Assembly (NCBI RefSeq): GCF_029269745.1
Contig: NZ_JARJHT010000001.1
Coordinates: forward strand, 1,302,001 to 1,366,000
Reading direction: 5' to 3'
DNA length: 64,000 nucleotides
Source of the DNA: Polluticoccus soli
GTDB taxonomy: Bacteria; Bacteroidota; Bacteroidia; Chitinophagales; Chitinophagaceae
The position numbers and the translations under genes are program-made. Each line of letters opens with the position of its first letter. Position 1 is the stretch's first letter. The notes under the pieces are model-generated. The model was not told the DNA's origin and did not search any database. It saw only the letters and a program-made list of their open reading frames with translations. Shown piece by piece: positions 42,998 through 51,688 of this stretch.

Positions 42998-45703
42998 ATG
43001 CTTACAGCCAACGAGATACGCAGTCAATTCCTGGATTTTTTCAAGAGCAAGGGCCATGTCATTGTCGCATCAGCGCCGGTAGTGGTGAAGAACGATCCTA
43101 CGCTGCTGTTCACCAATTCGGGTATGAACCAGTTCAAGGATTATTTCCTGGGCAACAAACAGGCACCAGACCCGCGTGTGGCCGATACCCAGAAATGCCT
43201 GCGTGTAAGTGGTAAGCATAATGACCTGGAAGAAGTGGGCGTGGATACCTATCACCATACCATGTTCGAGATGCTGGGCAACTGGAGCTTTGGCGACTAC
43301 TTCAAGAAAGAAGCTATTGAATGGAGCTGGGAGTTGCTGACCGAAGTGTACAAGATACCGAAAGACCGCCTCTACGTCACCGTATTTGAAGGCGATGCCA
43401 ACGAAAACCTGCCTAAAGACGAGGAAGCATACAACGAGTGGAAAAAATACATAGCCGAAGACCGCATCCTGATGGGCAATAAGAAGGATAACTTCTGGGA
43501 AATGGGTGATACCGGTCCCTGCGGTCCCTGCTCAGAAATACATGTGGACTGCCGTAGCGAAGAAGAGCGCAATCAAGAAGATGGCGCGAAGCTGGTAAAT
43601 GCAGACCATCCGCAGGTGATCGAAATATGGAACAACGTGTTCATGCAGTTTAACCGCGTGTGGACCGACAAAGCAAAATTTGATAAGTGGTCTGAGCAGA
43701 ATGCAGGTGCAGAAAAATCTGAGCGTGCCAAATTGATCATAGCCTGCACTGAACTGGTCCCGCTGCCTGCGAGGCATGTGGATACCGGCATGGGCCTGGA
43801 AAGGCTGGTGCGTGTGCTGCAAGGTAAACAAAGCAACTACGATACCGACCTGTTTACGGGTACGATAGCTGAAATAGAAAAGATCACCGGTAAAAAATAC
43901 GGCTATACAGACAGCAAGCAGGATGTAGCCTTCCGCGTGCTGGCCGATCACATACGTGCAATTGGTTTTACCATTGCCGATGGTCAGCTGCCATCGAACA
44001 CAGGGGCGGGTTATGTGATACGCCGCATCCTTCGCAGGGCTGCACGTTATTACTATTCTTACCTCGACTACAAACAGCCCCTGCTGGTACAGCTAATGCC
44101 GGTGCTGGCAGAGCAGTTCAAAGGTGTGTTTGATGAACTGCGCAAGCAATTAGACCTGGTGTGCAAAGTGGTGAAGGAAGAAGAGGAAGCTTTTCTGCGC
44201 ACGCTGGATAAAGGTTTGAAGAAAATTGATGAGATCATTACTGATACAAGAAAGCAGAATACAGCTGTCATCAATGGCAAGGCTGCTTTCGAATTGTACG
44301 ATACCTACGGTTTCCCGATAGACCTAACACGTTTGATAGGACACGAGAACAACCTGGAAGTGGATGAGTCGGCGTTTAAAGCGGAAATGAAACAGCAGAA
44401 AGAACGTAGCCGCGCTGCTACTACGCTGGATACTGAAGACTGGGTAGTGCTGAAAGAAGGCGCTACTAAGTTTGTAGGTTATGATAGCATTGAGGCCAAA
44501 GCTAATGTGCTGAAGTATCGCAAGGTAAAAGCTAAAGGCAAAGAGTCTTACCAGCTGGTATTAGACACTACACCCTTCTATGCAGAAAGCGGTGGCCAGG
44601 TAGGTGATACTGGCGAGCTGATCTTCCCGAACGAAACCATCCAGATCATCGATACGAAGAAAGAGAACGACCTGATCATACACTTCTCTGAAGTGTTGCC
44701 TAAAGACCCTTCAGGTGCAGTGCTGGCGAAGATAGACACCATCAAACGTAAATCGACAGAGAAACACCACAGTGCTACGCACCTACTGCACGCAGCCCTG
44801 CGCGAAGTGCTGGGCACACACGTAGCGCAGAAAGGCTCACTGGTGAATGAAGAGCACCTGCGTTTCGACTTCTCGCACTTTGCAAAAGTGACTGAGGAAG
44901 AGGTGGCGAAAATAGAAGCACTCGTGAACGCGAAGATCCGCGAGAACGCGCCGGTGGTGATCAAAGAAATGCCTAAAGAAGAAGCGATAGCCATGGGTGC
45001 TATGGCCCTGTTTGGCGAGAAATATGCTGACTGTGTGCGCGTAGTAGTGATGGATCCTTCATATTCGATAGAGCTATGTGGTGGTACGCACGTGGGTTAC
45101 ACCGGCGAGATCGGTATGCTGAAAATAAAACACGAGAGTGCCGTAGCTGCCGGTGTACGCCGTATCGAAGCGGTAAGTGGTAAGGCGGCTGAAGACTATA
45201 TCAACGAGCACCTGCACACGCTGCACAGTGCTAACGCTATACTCAAAAATCCAAAAGACCTGCTGAAGGCGATAGAGAAACTGCAGGAAGAAAAAGCGCA
45301 GCTGGAGAAACGCGTGGAAAGCCTGGAAGCCCGTCAGCTGGTAGCCATCCGCAACGAAGTGCTTACCAAAGACGAGATCATCAACCAGGTAACCTTTGTA
45401 GGTGATATCGTAGAAGTAGGCTCGGCCGATGCACTGAAAAAACTTTGCTTTGATGTGAAGCACCACCTGAACGATCACGTAGTAGTACTGGGTGCCAATA
45501 TCGATGGCAAACCATTCATTGCAGTGGGCGTTGCAGACAGCATTGTTGCTGCCAAAGGTCTCGATGCCGGTAAGATCATCAAAGAACACGTGGCTCCGCT
45601 CATCAAAGGCGGCGGCGGCGGACAAAAAACATTAGCAACGGCCGGCGGCCAGGATGTAAGCGGACTGAAAGCTGTGATTGAAAAAGTAAAAGGCTTGTTG
45701 TAA
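42998..45703 (+). CDS. alaS: alanyl-tRNA synthetase
   Basis: Class II synthetase of 901 residues. The catalytic domain begins with LTANEIRSQFLDFFKSKGH and has PTLLFTNSGMNQFKDYF (motif 1 region). The editing domain carries HHSATHLLHAALREVLG (HxxxH) and the cysteine motif CGGTHV, which clear mischarged tRNA. The C-terminal C-Ala domain has the glycine run before QKTLATAGGQD. Full length and intact. Confidence 0.98.
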   Translation: MLTANEIRSQFLDFFKSKGHVIVASAPVVVKNDPTLLFTNSGMNQFKDYFLGNKQAPDPRVADTQKCLRVSGKHNDLEEVGVDTYHHTMFEMLGNWSFGDYFKKEAIEWSWELLTEVYKIPKDRLYVTVFEGDANENLPKDEEAYNEWKKYIAEDRILMGNKKDNFWEMGDTGPCGPCSEIHVDCRSEEERNQEDGAKLVNADHPQVIEIWNNVFMQFNRVWTDKAKFDKWSEQNAGAEKSERAKLIIACTELVPLPARHVDTGMGLERLVRVLQGKQSNYDTDLFTGTIAEIEKITGKKYGYTDSKQDVAFRVLADHIRAIGFTIADGQLPSNTGAGYVIRRILRRAARYYYSYLDYKQPLLVQLMPVLAEQFKGVFDELRKQLDLVCKVVKEEEEAFLRTLDKGLKKIDEIITDTRKQNTAVINGKAAFELYDTYGFPIDLTRLIGHENNLEVDESAFKAEMKQQKERSRAATTLDTEDWVVLKEGATKFVGYDSIEAKANVLKYRKVKAKGKESYQLVLDTTPFYAESGGQVGDTGELIFPNETIQIIDTKKENDLIIHFSEVLPKDPSGAVLAKIDTIKRKSTEKHHSATHLLHAALREVLGTHVAQKGSLVNEEHLRFDFSHFAKVTEEEVAKIEALVNAKIRENAPVVIKEMPKEEAIAMGAMALFGEKYADCVRVVVMDPSYSIELCGGTHVGYTGEIGMLKIKHESAVAAGVRRIEAVSGKAAEDYINEHLHTLHSANAILKNPKDLLKAIEKLQEEKAQLEKRVESLEARQLVAIRNEVLTKDEIINQVTFVGDIVEVGSADALKKLCFDVKHHLNDHVVVLGANIDGKPFIAVGVADSIVAAKGLDAGKIIKEHVAPLIKGGGGGQKTLATAGGQDVSGLKAVIEKVKGLL

Positions 45704-45712
45704 GCTGATATT

Positions 45713-45748
45713 AATTGCGGTGACAGGTTATCATCTGTCACTGCAATT
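45713..45748. terminator. convergent hairpin between alaS and the protease gene
   Basis: A 13-bp stem with one G-U pair (45713-45725 against 45736-45748) around a 10-nt loop, in the spacer between two converging genes. It overlaps the last bases of the protease gene. Its inner part GGTGACAGG resembles the dispersed palindrome family. Confidence 0.6.
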
Positions 45749-46853
45749 ATTGTTCTTCAAGTATAGGCTGGCAGTGGTATTTATTGGCCAGCACATTATC
45801 GTAGTAGTCGGCCTTACGGAAAAGCCGCCTGAACATCGACTCGCCACTCTCGGTGGTCATGTCCAGATCATAAATGAGACTACTCAGCACAATGGTATCC
45901 CCATGCAGGCTGAAGAACTTACCACGACTGAGGTAGTTTTCGGTCAGCAAGTATTGATATACCTCCTTGATGCCCTGCTTGGGCAACCGGCACAGGAAGG
46001 CATCGCAGATGATGAAGTAGTTGTCGGGATTGTAAGAGATACGGATCTTGGCCGTGCCTTCTTCCACCTCCCAGCGGTTGTTACCGGTCCGCGAAAGTTC
46101 TTTACTATAGCCCAGCTTTTCCAAAATGTCTTCTATCGTTTTGGCAATGCCGGACACTGGCGCATCCTCATCTTCAGGCTTCTTCGGAAACTCGATCTTG
46201 GTACCGCAGTTGGGACAGTACTTACCAGCATCCAGGTTTTGTTCCGTCACCATAGTGCTGCACGACGGGCACCGGATAGACACCTCGCCGTAAATGGGCA
46301 TGTATTGGTCCAGCGCTTCCCTCAGGTAGCTGACAGGAAGGGCGAAACCGAGGTTGTCGCCACCTTTGATGATGAAGGTGTTCACACCGATCACTTCGCC
46401 ATCTTCGTCCACCAATGGGCCACCACTGTTACCGGGGTTGATGGCAGCATCGATCTGAATGTACTTAAGTCCCTGCTGCACCCGCTCCACCCGCGATACC
46501 ACACCCTGTGTCGCAGTGTAGTTAAGACCATAAGGGTGACCGATAGCGATGACCATATCGCCATCCTTGAGCGATATATAGTCGCCCATTTTTATAGGCG
46601 GTAGGTCTTTCATATTGATGGGAGGTTGCAGAAAAGCCAGGTCGTACTTCTCGTCGGCAAACAGCACCTGGGCCAGCCGCTTCTGCATTGTTTTCGACTT
46701 CACGGTCACAAAGCGGTTGCCTTTCACCACGTGGTTGTTGGTGACGATGAGATCGTAATCCTGCAGGTAGAAACCAGTACCGGTACCGGATTTGGTAGCT
46801 ATCTGCACGATCGCACTTTGATATTTTTCTATGGTCTCCTGTACGCTGATCAT
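45747..46853 (-). CDS. cytosolic trypsin-like (S1C) protease with zinc ribbon and C-terminal YbjN-like domain
   Basis: 368 residues and no signal peptide, unusual for an HtrA relative. The serine-protease domain (1-185) has the triad H41 (NNHVV), D71 (KYDLAF) and S143 (GNSGGP), with an oxyanion glycine. A four-cysteine zinc ribbon follows, C195-x2-C198 and C213-x2-C216. The last 145 residues (GIAKTIEDILEKLGY, then FIICDAFLCRLP) resemble the YbjN/type III chaperone-like fold. There is no PDZ domain, so activation must differ from DegP/DegS. Its ATG overlaps the stop codon of the upstream gene (ATGA), so the two are translated together. Possible roles are regulated intracellular proteolysis, stress response or defence. 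Confidence 0.8.
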   Translation of the reverse strand: MISVQETIEKYQSAIVQIATKSGTGTGFYLQDYDLIVTNNHVVKGNRFVTVKSKTMQKRLAQVLFADEKYDLAFLQPPINMKDLPPIKMGDYISLKDGDMVIAIGHPYGLNYTATQGVVSRVERVQQGLKYIQIDAAINPGNSGGPLVDEDGEVIGVNTFIIKGGDNLGFALPVSYLREALDQYMPIYGEVSIRCPSCSTMVTEQNLDAGKYCPNCGTKIEFPKKPEDEDAPVSGIAKTIEDILEKLGYSKELSRTGNNRWEVEEGTAKIRISYNPDNYFIICDAFLCRLPKQGIKEVYQYLLTENYLSRGKFFSLHGDTIVLSSLIYDLDMTTESGESMFRRLFRKADYYDNVLANKYHCQPILEEQ

Positions 46854-48241
46854 GTTCTTCTGGTTTCCAGGTTCAGCCGCGACATCTGTTCGCCAAAGCT
46901 GGTGCCAAATTCAAACAGGTTGGTGTACGAGATCCTGTCGTGGTCCCAGTGCATTTCTTTGTACTTGTCTTTGAATTTATCCAAAGCACGGTCGATGGCA
47001 GATTTGATTAGTTCTTCGTCAAAAGTATTTTTCTCATAGTCGTACAGGCGTTCGGTCATTCCAAGCTCTTCAAAATAATCACCATGTACAGCAGCCATAT
47101 ATATAGCCGTAAGATCGGTCAGTACTTTGGGCATACTATACACAAACTGGCTATAGAGGATTCCGTATTCAGTTATCCGTCTCGCCACGTCCGGATATTT
47201 GTTCTCAACATACCATTGTCCATCGCGGTTGGCATTTACGATGTACTCACGCACTTTCTCTTGTTTGTGCGGTGTAGATATCGCAAATGTTCCGCTCGAC
47301 CAGTAAACATTATTAGCAAATTCTTCCTTAGTGTACAATAACAATTTTTTTATGGCATCCTTCATCATCTTGTTCCGCTCTACTAACGGCACTTCGTCTT
47401 TTTTCTCCCAGTACAGGCTGTGCACATTCTCCAGGTCAGACAACAGGCGCGACTCAGGACTAATCAAAAAGTCAATTCGATATACCAATCCCAACAGTAC
47501 GTATGCTATAGCTCCGGAAAACGAATCCTGGTTCAGTTCATTTACCCTTGTCAGTGTTTCTTCTATCCACTTACGGAAAAAGTTATACTTAGTATCCAAC
47601 TCATGCTGACCCAGCGGTTTATAATGTACCTGGTCCGCCAGCTTCAAGGTGTCAAAATCGGCCAGCAGCAGGTCATCCTGCCGGTCGCCTTTAGTAGCCA
47701 GCTCGCGAAGGCCATAATACATTTTATTAGGGCTAGCAGTATGCACCTCAGAATCAAACACCATATACAATGTGTTGTCTTCAGACATAGCCGTGCGGCT
47801 GTAATACAGTGCATAGTTCATGTCCAGCAGCCGGCGCATGATTGCTGTTTGAGGTGTATTCATAACCGCTAGTGGCACTCGGGCTACGATGGTCGTTCCA
47901 TCACATTCGCCATAAACCTTTCGGGAGCCCTGAACCAAGTCAAAAGTGAACTTATCCCCATTTTGATAAAAATGGACATTGTCTTCATCATCATCCCTCA
48001 GATAGTCAAACAGCTCTGCAAATGCTTCATTATATTTCTTTTCCTTGTATAGGTCTTCTGCTTTATACCAGCACTGTGTTTTTTTCAACGTTTTGTTGTT
48101 GTCGCTGTATCTGCCAAAGCGGATATATTTTATTGGGGCAAACGGATCTTCCCTGTTTACTGGCGTTTTCGGGGAACCATCTTTCTTTTGAGGCTCGGTT
48201 TCCTCCTTTTGACCTAAAAACTTATTTAACCAGTTCGGCAT
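46850..48241 (-). CDS. partner of the trypsin-like protease, function unknown
   Basis: 463 residues, cytosolic. Start chosen at 48241 (MPNWLNKFLGQKEE); the frame is open further upstream but not protein-like. An N-terminal disordered stretch (EETEPQKKDGSPKTP) is followed by a short helical-repeat-like segment (KAEDLYKEKKYNEAFAELFDYL). Next comes a region with FDLVQGSRKVYGECDGTTIVARVPL that resembles the YbjN/CesT-like fold seen in the downstream protease. The long helical C-terminus ends in TNLFEFGTSFGEQMSRL. No catalytic motif is visible. Its TGA overlaps the protease ATG by 2 nt; the shared fold suggests the two proteins bind each other or a common target. Confidence 0.6.
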   Translation of the reverse strand: MPNWLNKFLGQKEETEPQKKDGSPKTPVNREDPFAPIKYIRFGRYSDNNKTLKKTQCWYKAEDLYKEKKYNEAFAELFDYLRDDDEDNVHFYQNGDKFTFDLVQGSRKVYGECDGTTIVARVPLAVMNTPQTAIMRRLLDMNYALYYSRTAMSEDNTLYMVFDSEVHTASPNKMYYGLRELATKGDRQDDLLLADFDTLKLADQVHYKPLGQHELDTKYNFFRKWIEETLTRVNELNQDSFSGAIAYVLLGLVYRIDFLISPESRLLSDLENVHSLYWEKKDEVPLVERNKMMKDAIKKLLLYTKEEFANNVYWSSGTFAISTPHKQEKVREYIVNANRDGQWYVENKYPDVARRITEYGILYSQFVYSMPKVLTDLTAIYMAAVHGDYFEELGMTERLYDYEKNTFDEELIKSAIDRALDKFKDKYKEMHWDHDRISYTNLFEFGTSFGEQMSRLNLETRRT

Positions 48242-48412
48242 GAGAAGATATATGCGGGTCTTACCTATTTTAAAAATACGCAACAAAGCAATGCCATCCC
48301 CGAATGTTCTCATCCAACCCGGCAATGGCATCTCCGTCAACATATATCCCCTCAAAAAAAATGTGCCTGATTTTCATTTATCCACACCCTATCCGTAATT
48401 TGCCCAAACAAC

Positions 48413-48420
48413 TATCTTTG
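48413..48420 (+). promoter_or_regulatory. -7 promoter box of dnaN
   Basis: TATCTTTG, 19 nt before the ATG at 48440. Confidence 0.6.
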
Positions 48421-48439
48421 TCCTAAACCATCATTTACA

Positions 48440-49561
48440 ATGCGTTTCATTGTTACATCCACCGCATTACTGAAAAACCTGCAGCAAATAAGCGGCGTTA
48501 TCAGCGCCAATACTGTGCTTTCAGTTCTGGAAGATTTTCTTTTTGAATTGAAAGGCAATACGTTAACACTTACAGCTACAGACCTGGAGACAATGATGCG
48601 TGTGCAGATGGATGTAAGCGATGCCCAGGGCGACGGACGTATTTGTATCCCTTCAAAAATACTGACCGAGTACCTGAAAAACCTACCGGAACAGCCTATT
48701 ACATTCAATATCAACGAGCAAGATCTTTCAATCGAAATGTCGAGCGATGTGGGTAAATATAAAATAGGTGGCGAAAAAGCTGACGATTTCCCCAAAGAGC
48801 CAGCTCCGGTAGATACCACAACTTTCAACATGCCGTCTATTGCATTGATAGAAAGCATCAACAAGACTTTGTTTGCGGTAAGCAATGATACACTCAGGCC
48901 ACAAATGACCGGTGTATTTTTTGAACTGGGTAAAGACGGTATCACATTTGTTTCTACAGATGCCCATAGGCTGGTACAGTTTAAACGCACCGATGCCACC
49001 AGCGGCGGACAAAAAGGATTTATCGTTCCGAAGAAACCATTGCAACAACTGAAAGGTACTTTGCCTGCAGATGAAACTCAGCTGCAGCTGGCTTACAACA
49101 ACAGCCACTTGTTCATTAGCAGTGCTAAAATGAGCATGAGCTGCCGCCTGATTGATGCAACCTTCCCACCGTACAAATCAGTTATTCCAGCTGACAATCC
49201 ATATAAACTGACGATCAACCGCACAGATTTCATCAGCGCGCTGCGTCGTATCAGCATATTCGCTAACAAAACTACCAACCAGGTGGTACTGGAGATCAAT
49301 GGCAACTCGTTGCAACTGAGCGCGCAGGATATCGACTTCTCTTACGAAGGACGCGAAATGCTGACCTGCCAATATAATGGTGAGGATATGAAGATCGCTT
49401 TCAACGCCAAGCTAATGATCGAACTGCTGAACAACCTGGACGGTGCAGAGATACAAGTAGAACTCAGCACACCAACACGAGCAGGCATTTTCCGCCCACT
49501 TGAAAAAGGCGATAATGAAGATGTTCTGATGCTGCTGATGCCTTTGATGGTTGGTGTTTAA
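48440..49561 (+). CDS. dnaN: DNA polymerase III beta subunit (sliding clamp)
   Basis: 373-residue clamp that dimerises around DNA and tethers polymerase III. Three repeats of the clamp fold run through the chain, opening with MRFIVTSTALLKNLQQISGVI. The C-terminal protein-binding pocket ends in DVLMLLMPLMVG, the family's MP-rich end. dnaA and recF are not adjacent, as is common in Bacteroidota. Confidence 0.97.
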   Translation: MRFIVTSTALLKNLQQISGVISANTVLSVLEDFLFELKGNTLTLTATDLETMMRVQMDVSDAQGDGRICIPSKILTEYLKNLPEQPITFNINEQDLSIEMSSDVGKYKIGGEKADDFPKEPAPVDTTTFNMPSIALIESINKTLFAVSNDTLRPQMTGVFFELGKDGITFVSTDAHRLVQFKRTDATSGGQKGFIVPKKPLQQLKGTLPADETQLQLAYNNSHLFISSAKMSMSCRLIDATFPPYKSVIPADNPYKLTINRTDFISALRRISIFANKTTNQVVLEINGNSLQLSAQDIDFSYEGREMLTCQYNGEDMKIAFNAKLMIELLNNLDGAEIQVELSTPTRAGIFRPLEKGDNEDVLMLLMPLMVGV

Positions 49562-49582
49562 GATCAAGATATTAAAAGCAAA

Positions 49583-49608
49583 GGCCCGGTTTAACCGGGC
49601 CTTTTTTT
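49583..49608. terminator. terminator between dnaN and the response regulator
   Basis: Stem GGCCCGG/CCGGGCC with a TTTAA loop, then seven T residues. It ends the dnaN transcript and overlaps the end of the minus-strand gene. Confidence 0.88.
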
Positions 49609-50767
49609 ATTTCGTGATGTACATCTCTACATCTTTCTTTGTGATCTTTTTGTCGGAAAGAATGATGAGCCTCTCCACTACATTGCGCAACTCGCGGATA
49701 TTGCCAGTCCAGTTGTATTGCTTCAACGCCTCGATAGCGTTGTCATCAATCTGTTTTACAGGTTGTTTGTACTCTTCGCTGATATCTTTGAGGAAGTGAT
49801 CAACCAACATAGGGATGTCATCTCTCCGGTCATTCAGCGACGGCACATGGATGAGTATAACACTCAAGCGATGATAGAGGTCGAGACGGAAGTTTTTTGC
49901 TTCGACCTCTTTCATGAGGTCCTTATTGGTAGCAGCAATCACCCGCACATCAACCTTGATCTCTTTGTCGCCGCCCACACGAGTTATCTTGCCTTCCTGC
50001 AGTGCACGCAACATTTTGGCCTGTGCATCATGACTCATATCGCCGATCTCGTCAAGAAATAGAGTACCACCGCTCGCCTGCTCAAATTTGCCTATGCGTT
50101 GTTTTATTGCCGAGGTAAACGAACCTTTTTCGTGTCCAAACAGTTCACTTTCAATTAGTTCAGAAGGTATTGCAGCACAGTTCACTTCTATTAGTGGCGC
50201 GTTTGCACGGTTACTTAATTCGTGTATGCGCCTGGCCACCAGCTCTTTACCCACGCCGTTCTCACCGGTTATTAAAACACGGGCATCAGTAGGGGCTACT
50301 TTTTCGATGGTTTCGCGCACCCTCCGCATTCCTTCAGATTCCCCAACCATGTCAGCGCTACGGGAGATCTTGCGACGCAGCTGTTTGGTCTCGGTTACAA
50401 GGGATTTTTTATCCATCGCGTTGCGAATGGTGATCAGCAACCTGTTCAGGTCTGGTGGTTTGGAGATGTAGTCAAACGCGCCTTTTTTCACTGCATCTAC
50501 AGCAGTTTCGATATTCCCGTGACCAGAGATCACTATAAAAGGAATATCTGGTTTAGACTCGCGCGTTTGTTCCAGCACTTCAATGCCATCCATCTTAGGC
50601 ATCTTGATATCGCAAAGGATGCAGTCGTAATTATTATCGGTGATCTTCTTGACCGCTTCCGCACCATCTGCAGCTTCTTCTACTGTAAACCCTTCAAAAC
50701 TGAGTATTTCGCTTAGCGTTTTGCGTATAGCCTTCTCATCGTCGACTATCAATATTGTTTGTGCCAT
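49607..50767 (-). CDS. NtrC-type response regulator without DNA-binding domain
   Basis: 386 residues. The receiver domain (1-120) has D9/D10, phosphoacceptor D53 and K103. A sigma-54 activator AAA+ domain follows, with Walker A GENGVGKE (168-175) and Walker B GGTLFLDEIGD. The sigma-54 contact loop reads GSFTSA (215-220) rather than GAFTGA. NIRELRNVVERL closes the AAA+ part. The protein stops directly after the short segment KKDVEMYITK, without the Fis-type helix-turn-helix that NtrC proteins use to bind enhancers. It may act on RNA polymerase from solution or on another partner. It follows a MORN-repeat gene by 2 nt, so both are co-transcribed. No kinase is adjacent. Confidence 0.88.
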   Translation of the reverse strand: MAQTILIVDDEKAIRKTLSEILSFEGFTVEEAADGAEAVKKITDNNYDCILCDIKMPKMDGIEVLEQTRESKPDIPFIVISGHGNIETAVDAVKKGAFDYISKPPDLNRLLITIRNAMDKKSLVTETKQLRRKISRSADMVGESEGMRRVRETIEKVAPTDARVLITGENGVGKELVARRIHELSNRANAPLIEVNCAAIPSELIESELFGHEKGSFTSAIKQRIGKFEQASGGTLFLDEIGDMSHDAQAKMLRALQEGKITRVGGDKEIKVDVRVIAATNKDLMKEVEAKNFRLDLYHRLSVILIHVPSLNDRRDDIPMLVDHFLKDISEEYKQPVKQIDDNAIEALKQYNWTGNIRELRNVVERLIILSDKKITKKDVEMYITK

Positions 50768-50769
50768 GT

Positions 50770-51525
50770 TTATTTACGTTCGCCTTTTTTATAGTTGACA
50801 GGTTTCGGATTTTTTCCGTCAGCATCATACTCCTGCCACACACCTTCTTTCTCACCACTTACATATTTACCCTCGGCTTTCAAATTGCCATTCTCATGAT
50901 ACTCCTTCCAGACACCAGTTTGTTTGCCTTTGGCATATGGGCCGTTTGCGCTGACCTTACCGTTGTTGAAATAAGTTGCTGCATCCCCGTCAATTGCATC
51001 GTCGCTGTATGAATACTCAGCAGCTTTCGTGCCATCTTTAAAATACCATACTGCTTTACCGTCTCTCTTATCATTTACAAAACTGCTTTCTTCCTCCTTT
51101 TTACCATTGGGATACCACTTAGTATAAGGGCCATGTTTCTTCCCTTCAGAAAACAGCGCCTCTTCAACTAACATTCCTTCCTCATTATACAATCTAGAAG
51201 TTCCCTCTAACTTGTCATTCTTATAGTTCTCGATCTTTTCGATTTTGCCCAGCGGCGTCATAGTGATAACTGAACCATGCTTTTTTCCAAGCCTATAGCT
51301 GGTAAGCTGTTTGGGAAGCTGTGTATGCCAATAAGTAGTCCAGATGCCGTCTGGCTGGTTGTTTTGTAGGTACCCCTCATCAGTCACAATGTTATATGAC
51401 CGAACCTGGATAAAATAACGCCCATCGCCGTCGCGGCGCCGCAGCGTGTCATTCTGTTGTGCAAAACTGTCAGACGCTGCCATAAGGAGTGACAACGAGA
51501 TAAGGTAACGGTACCACCTCTGCAT
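50770..51525 (-). CDS. secreted MORN/YwqK-repeat protein
   Basis: 252 residues from the ATG at 51525, which opens a signal peptide (MQRWYRYLISLSLLMAA, cleaved near SFAQ). The mature chain is built of about seven repeats of the type G-x-W-x-x-Y/NG-x-x-x-x-x-G (for example GPYTKWYPNGKKEEES and GVWKEYHENGNLKAEGKY), forming a beta scaffold of the MORN variety. Annotation pipelines call such proteins YwqK antitoxins; nothing here supports a toxin-antitoxin role. Probably periplasmic or at the outer membrane. The next gene, a response regulator, begins 2 nt after its stop codon. Confidence 0.8.
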   Translation of the reverse strand: MQRWYRYLISLSLLMAASDSFAQQNDTLRRRDGDGRYFIQVRSYNIVTDEGYLQNNQPDGIWTTYWHTQLPKQLTSYRLGKKHGSVITMTPLGKIEKIENYKNDKLEGTSRLYNEEGMLVEEALFSEGKKHGPYTKWYPNGKKEEESSFVNDKRDGKAVWYFKDGTKAAEYSYSDDAIDGDAATYFNNGKVSANGPYAKGKQTGVWKEYHENGNLKAEGKYVSGEKEGVWQEYDADGKNPKPVNYKKGERK

Positions 51526-51643
51526 TTTAGCCTGTTTTGCGTCTAATTTACCGATTTTATTGTTTCTCATTTGTTTAACTATTGCTATCATCAATGCTAA
51601 TACCGCCATAAGCCCTGCAAAGGGTTAAGGACGAAAAAAGATG

Positions 51644-51651
51644 TAATTTTG
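51644..51651 (+). promoter_or_regulatory. -7 promoter box of the pirin gene
   Basis: TAATTTTG, 37 nt before the ATG at 51689. Confidence 0.5.
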
Positions 51652-51688
51652 GATTAATTATTGTACCTACAACAGTTAAAGGAATCTT

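Noticed and set aside
45610-45625. GGCGGCGGC run near the end of alaS as a contingency repeat
   Set aside because: It encodes the conserved glycine string of the C-Ala domain.
50770-51525. YwqK-type antitoxin, thus a toxin-antitoxin module
   Set aside because: The product has a signal peptide and MORN-type repeats, and the neighbour is a response regulator; nothing toxin-like is present.
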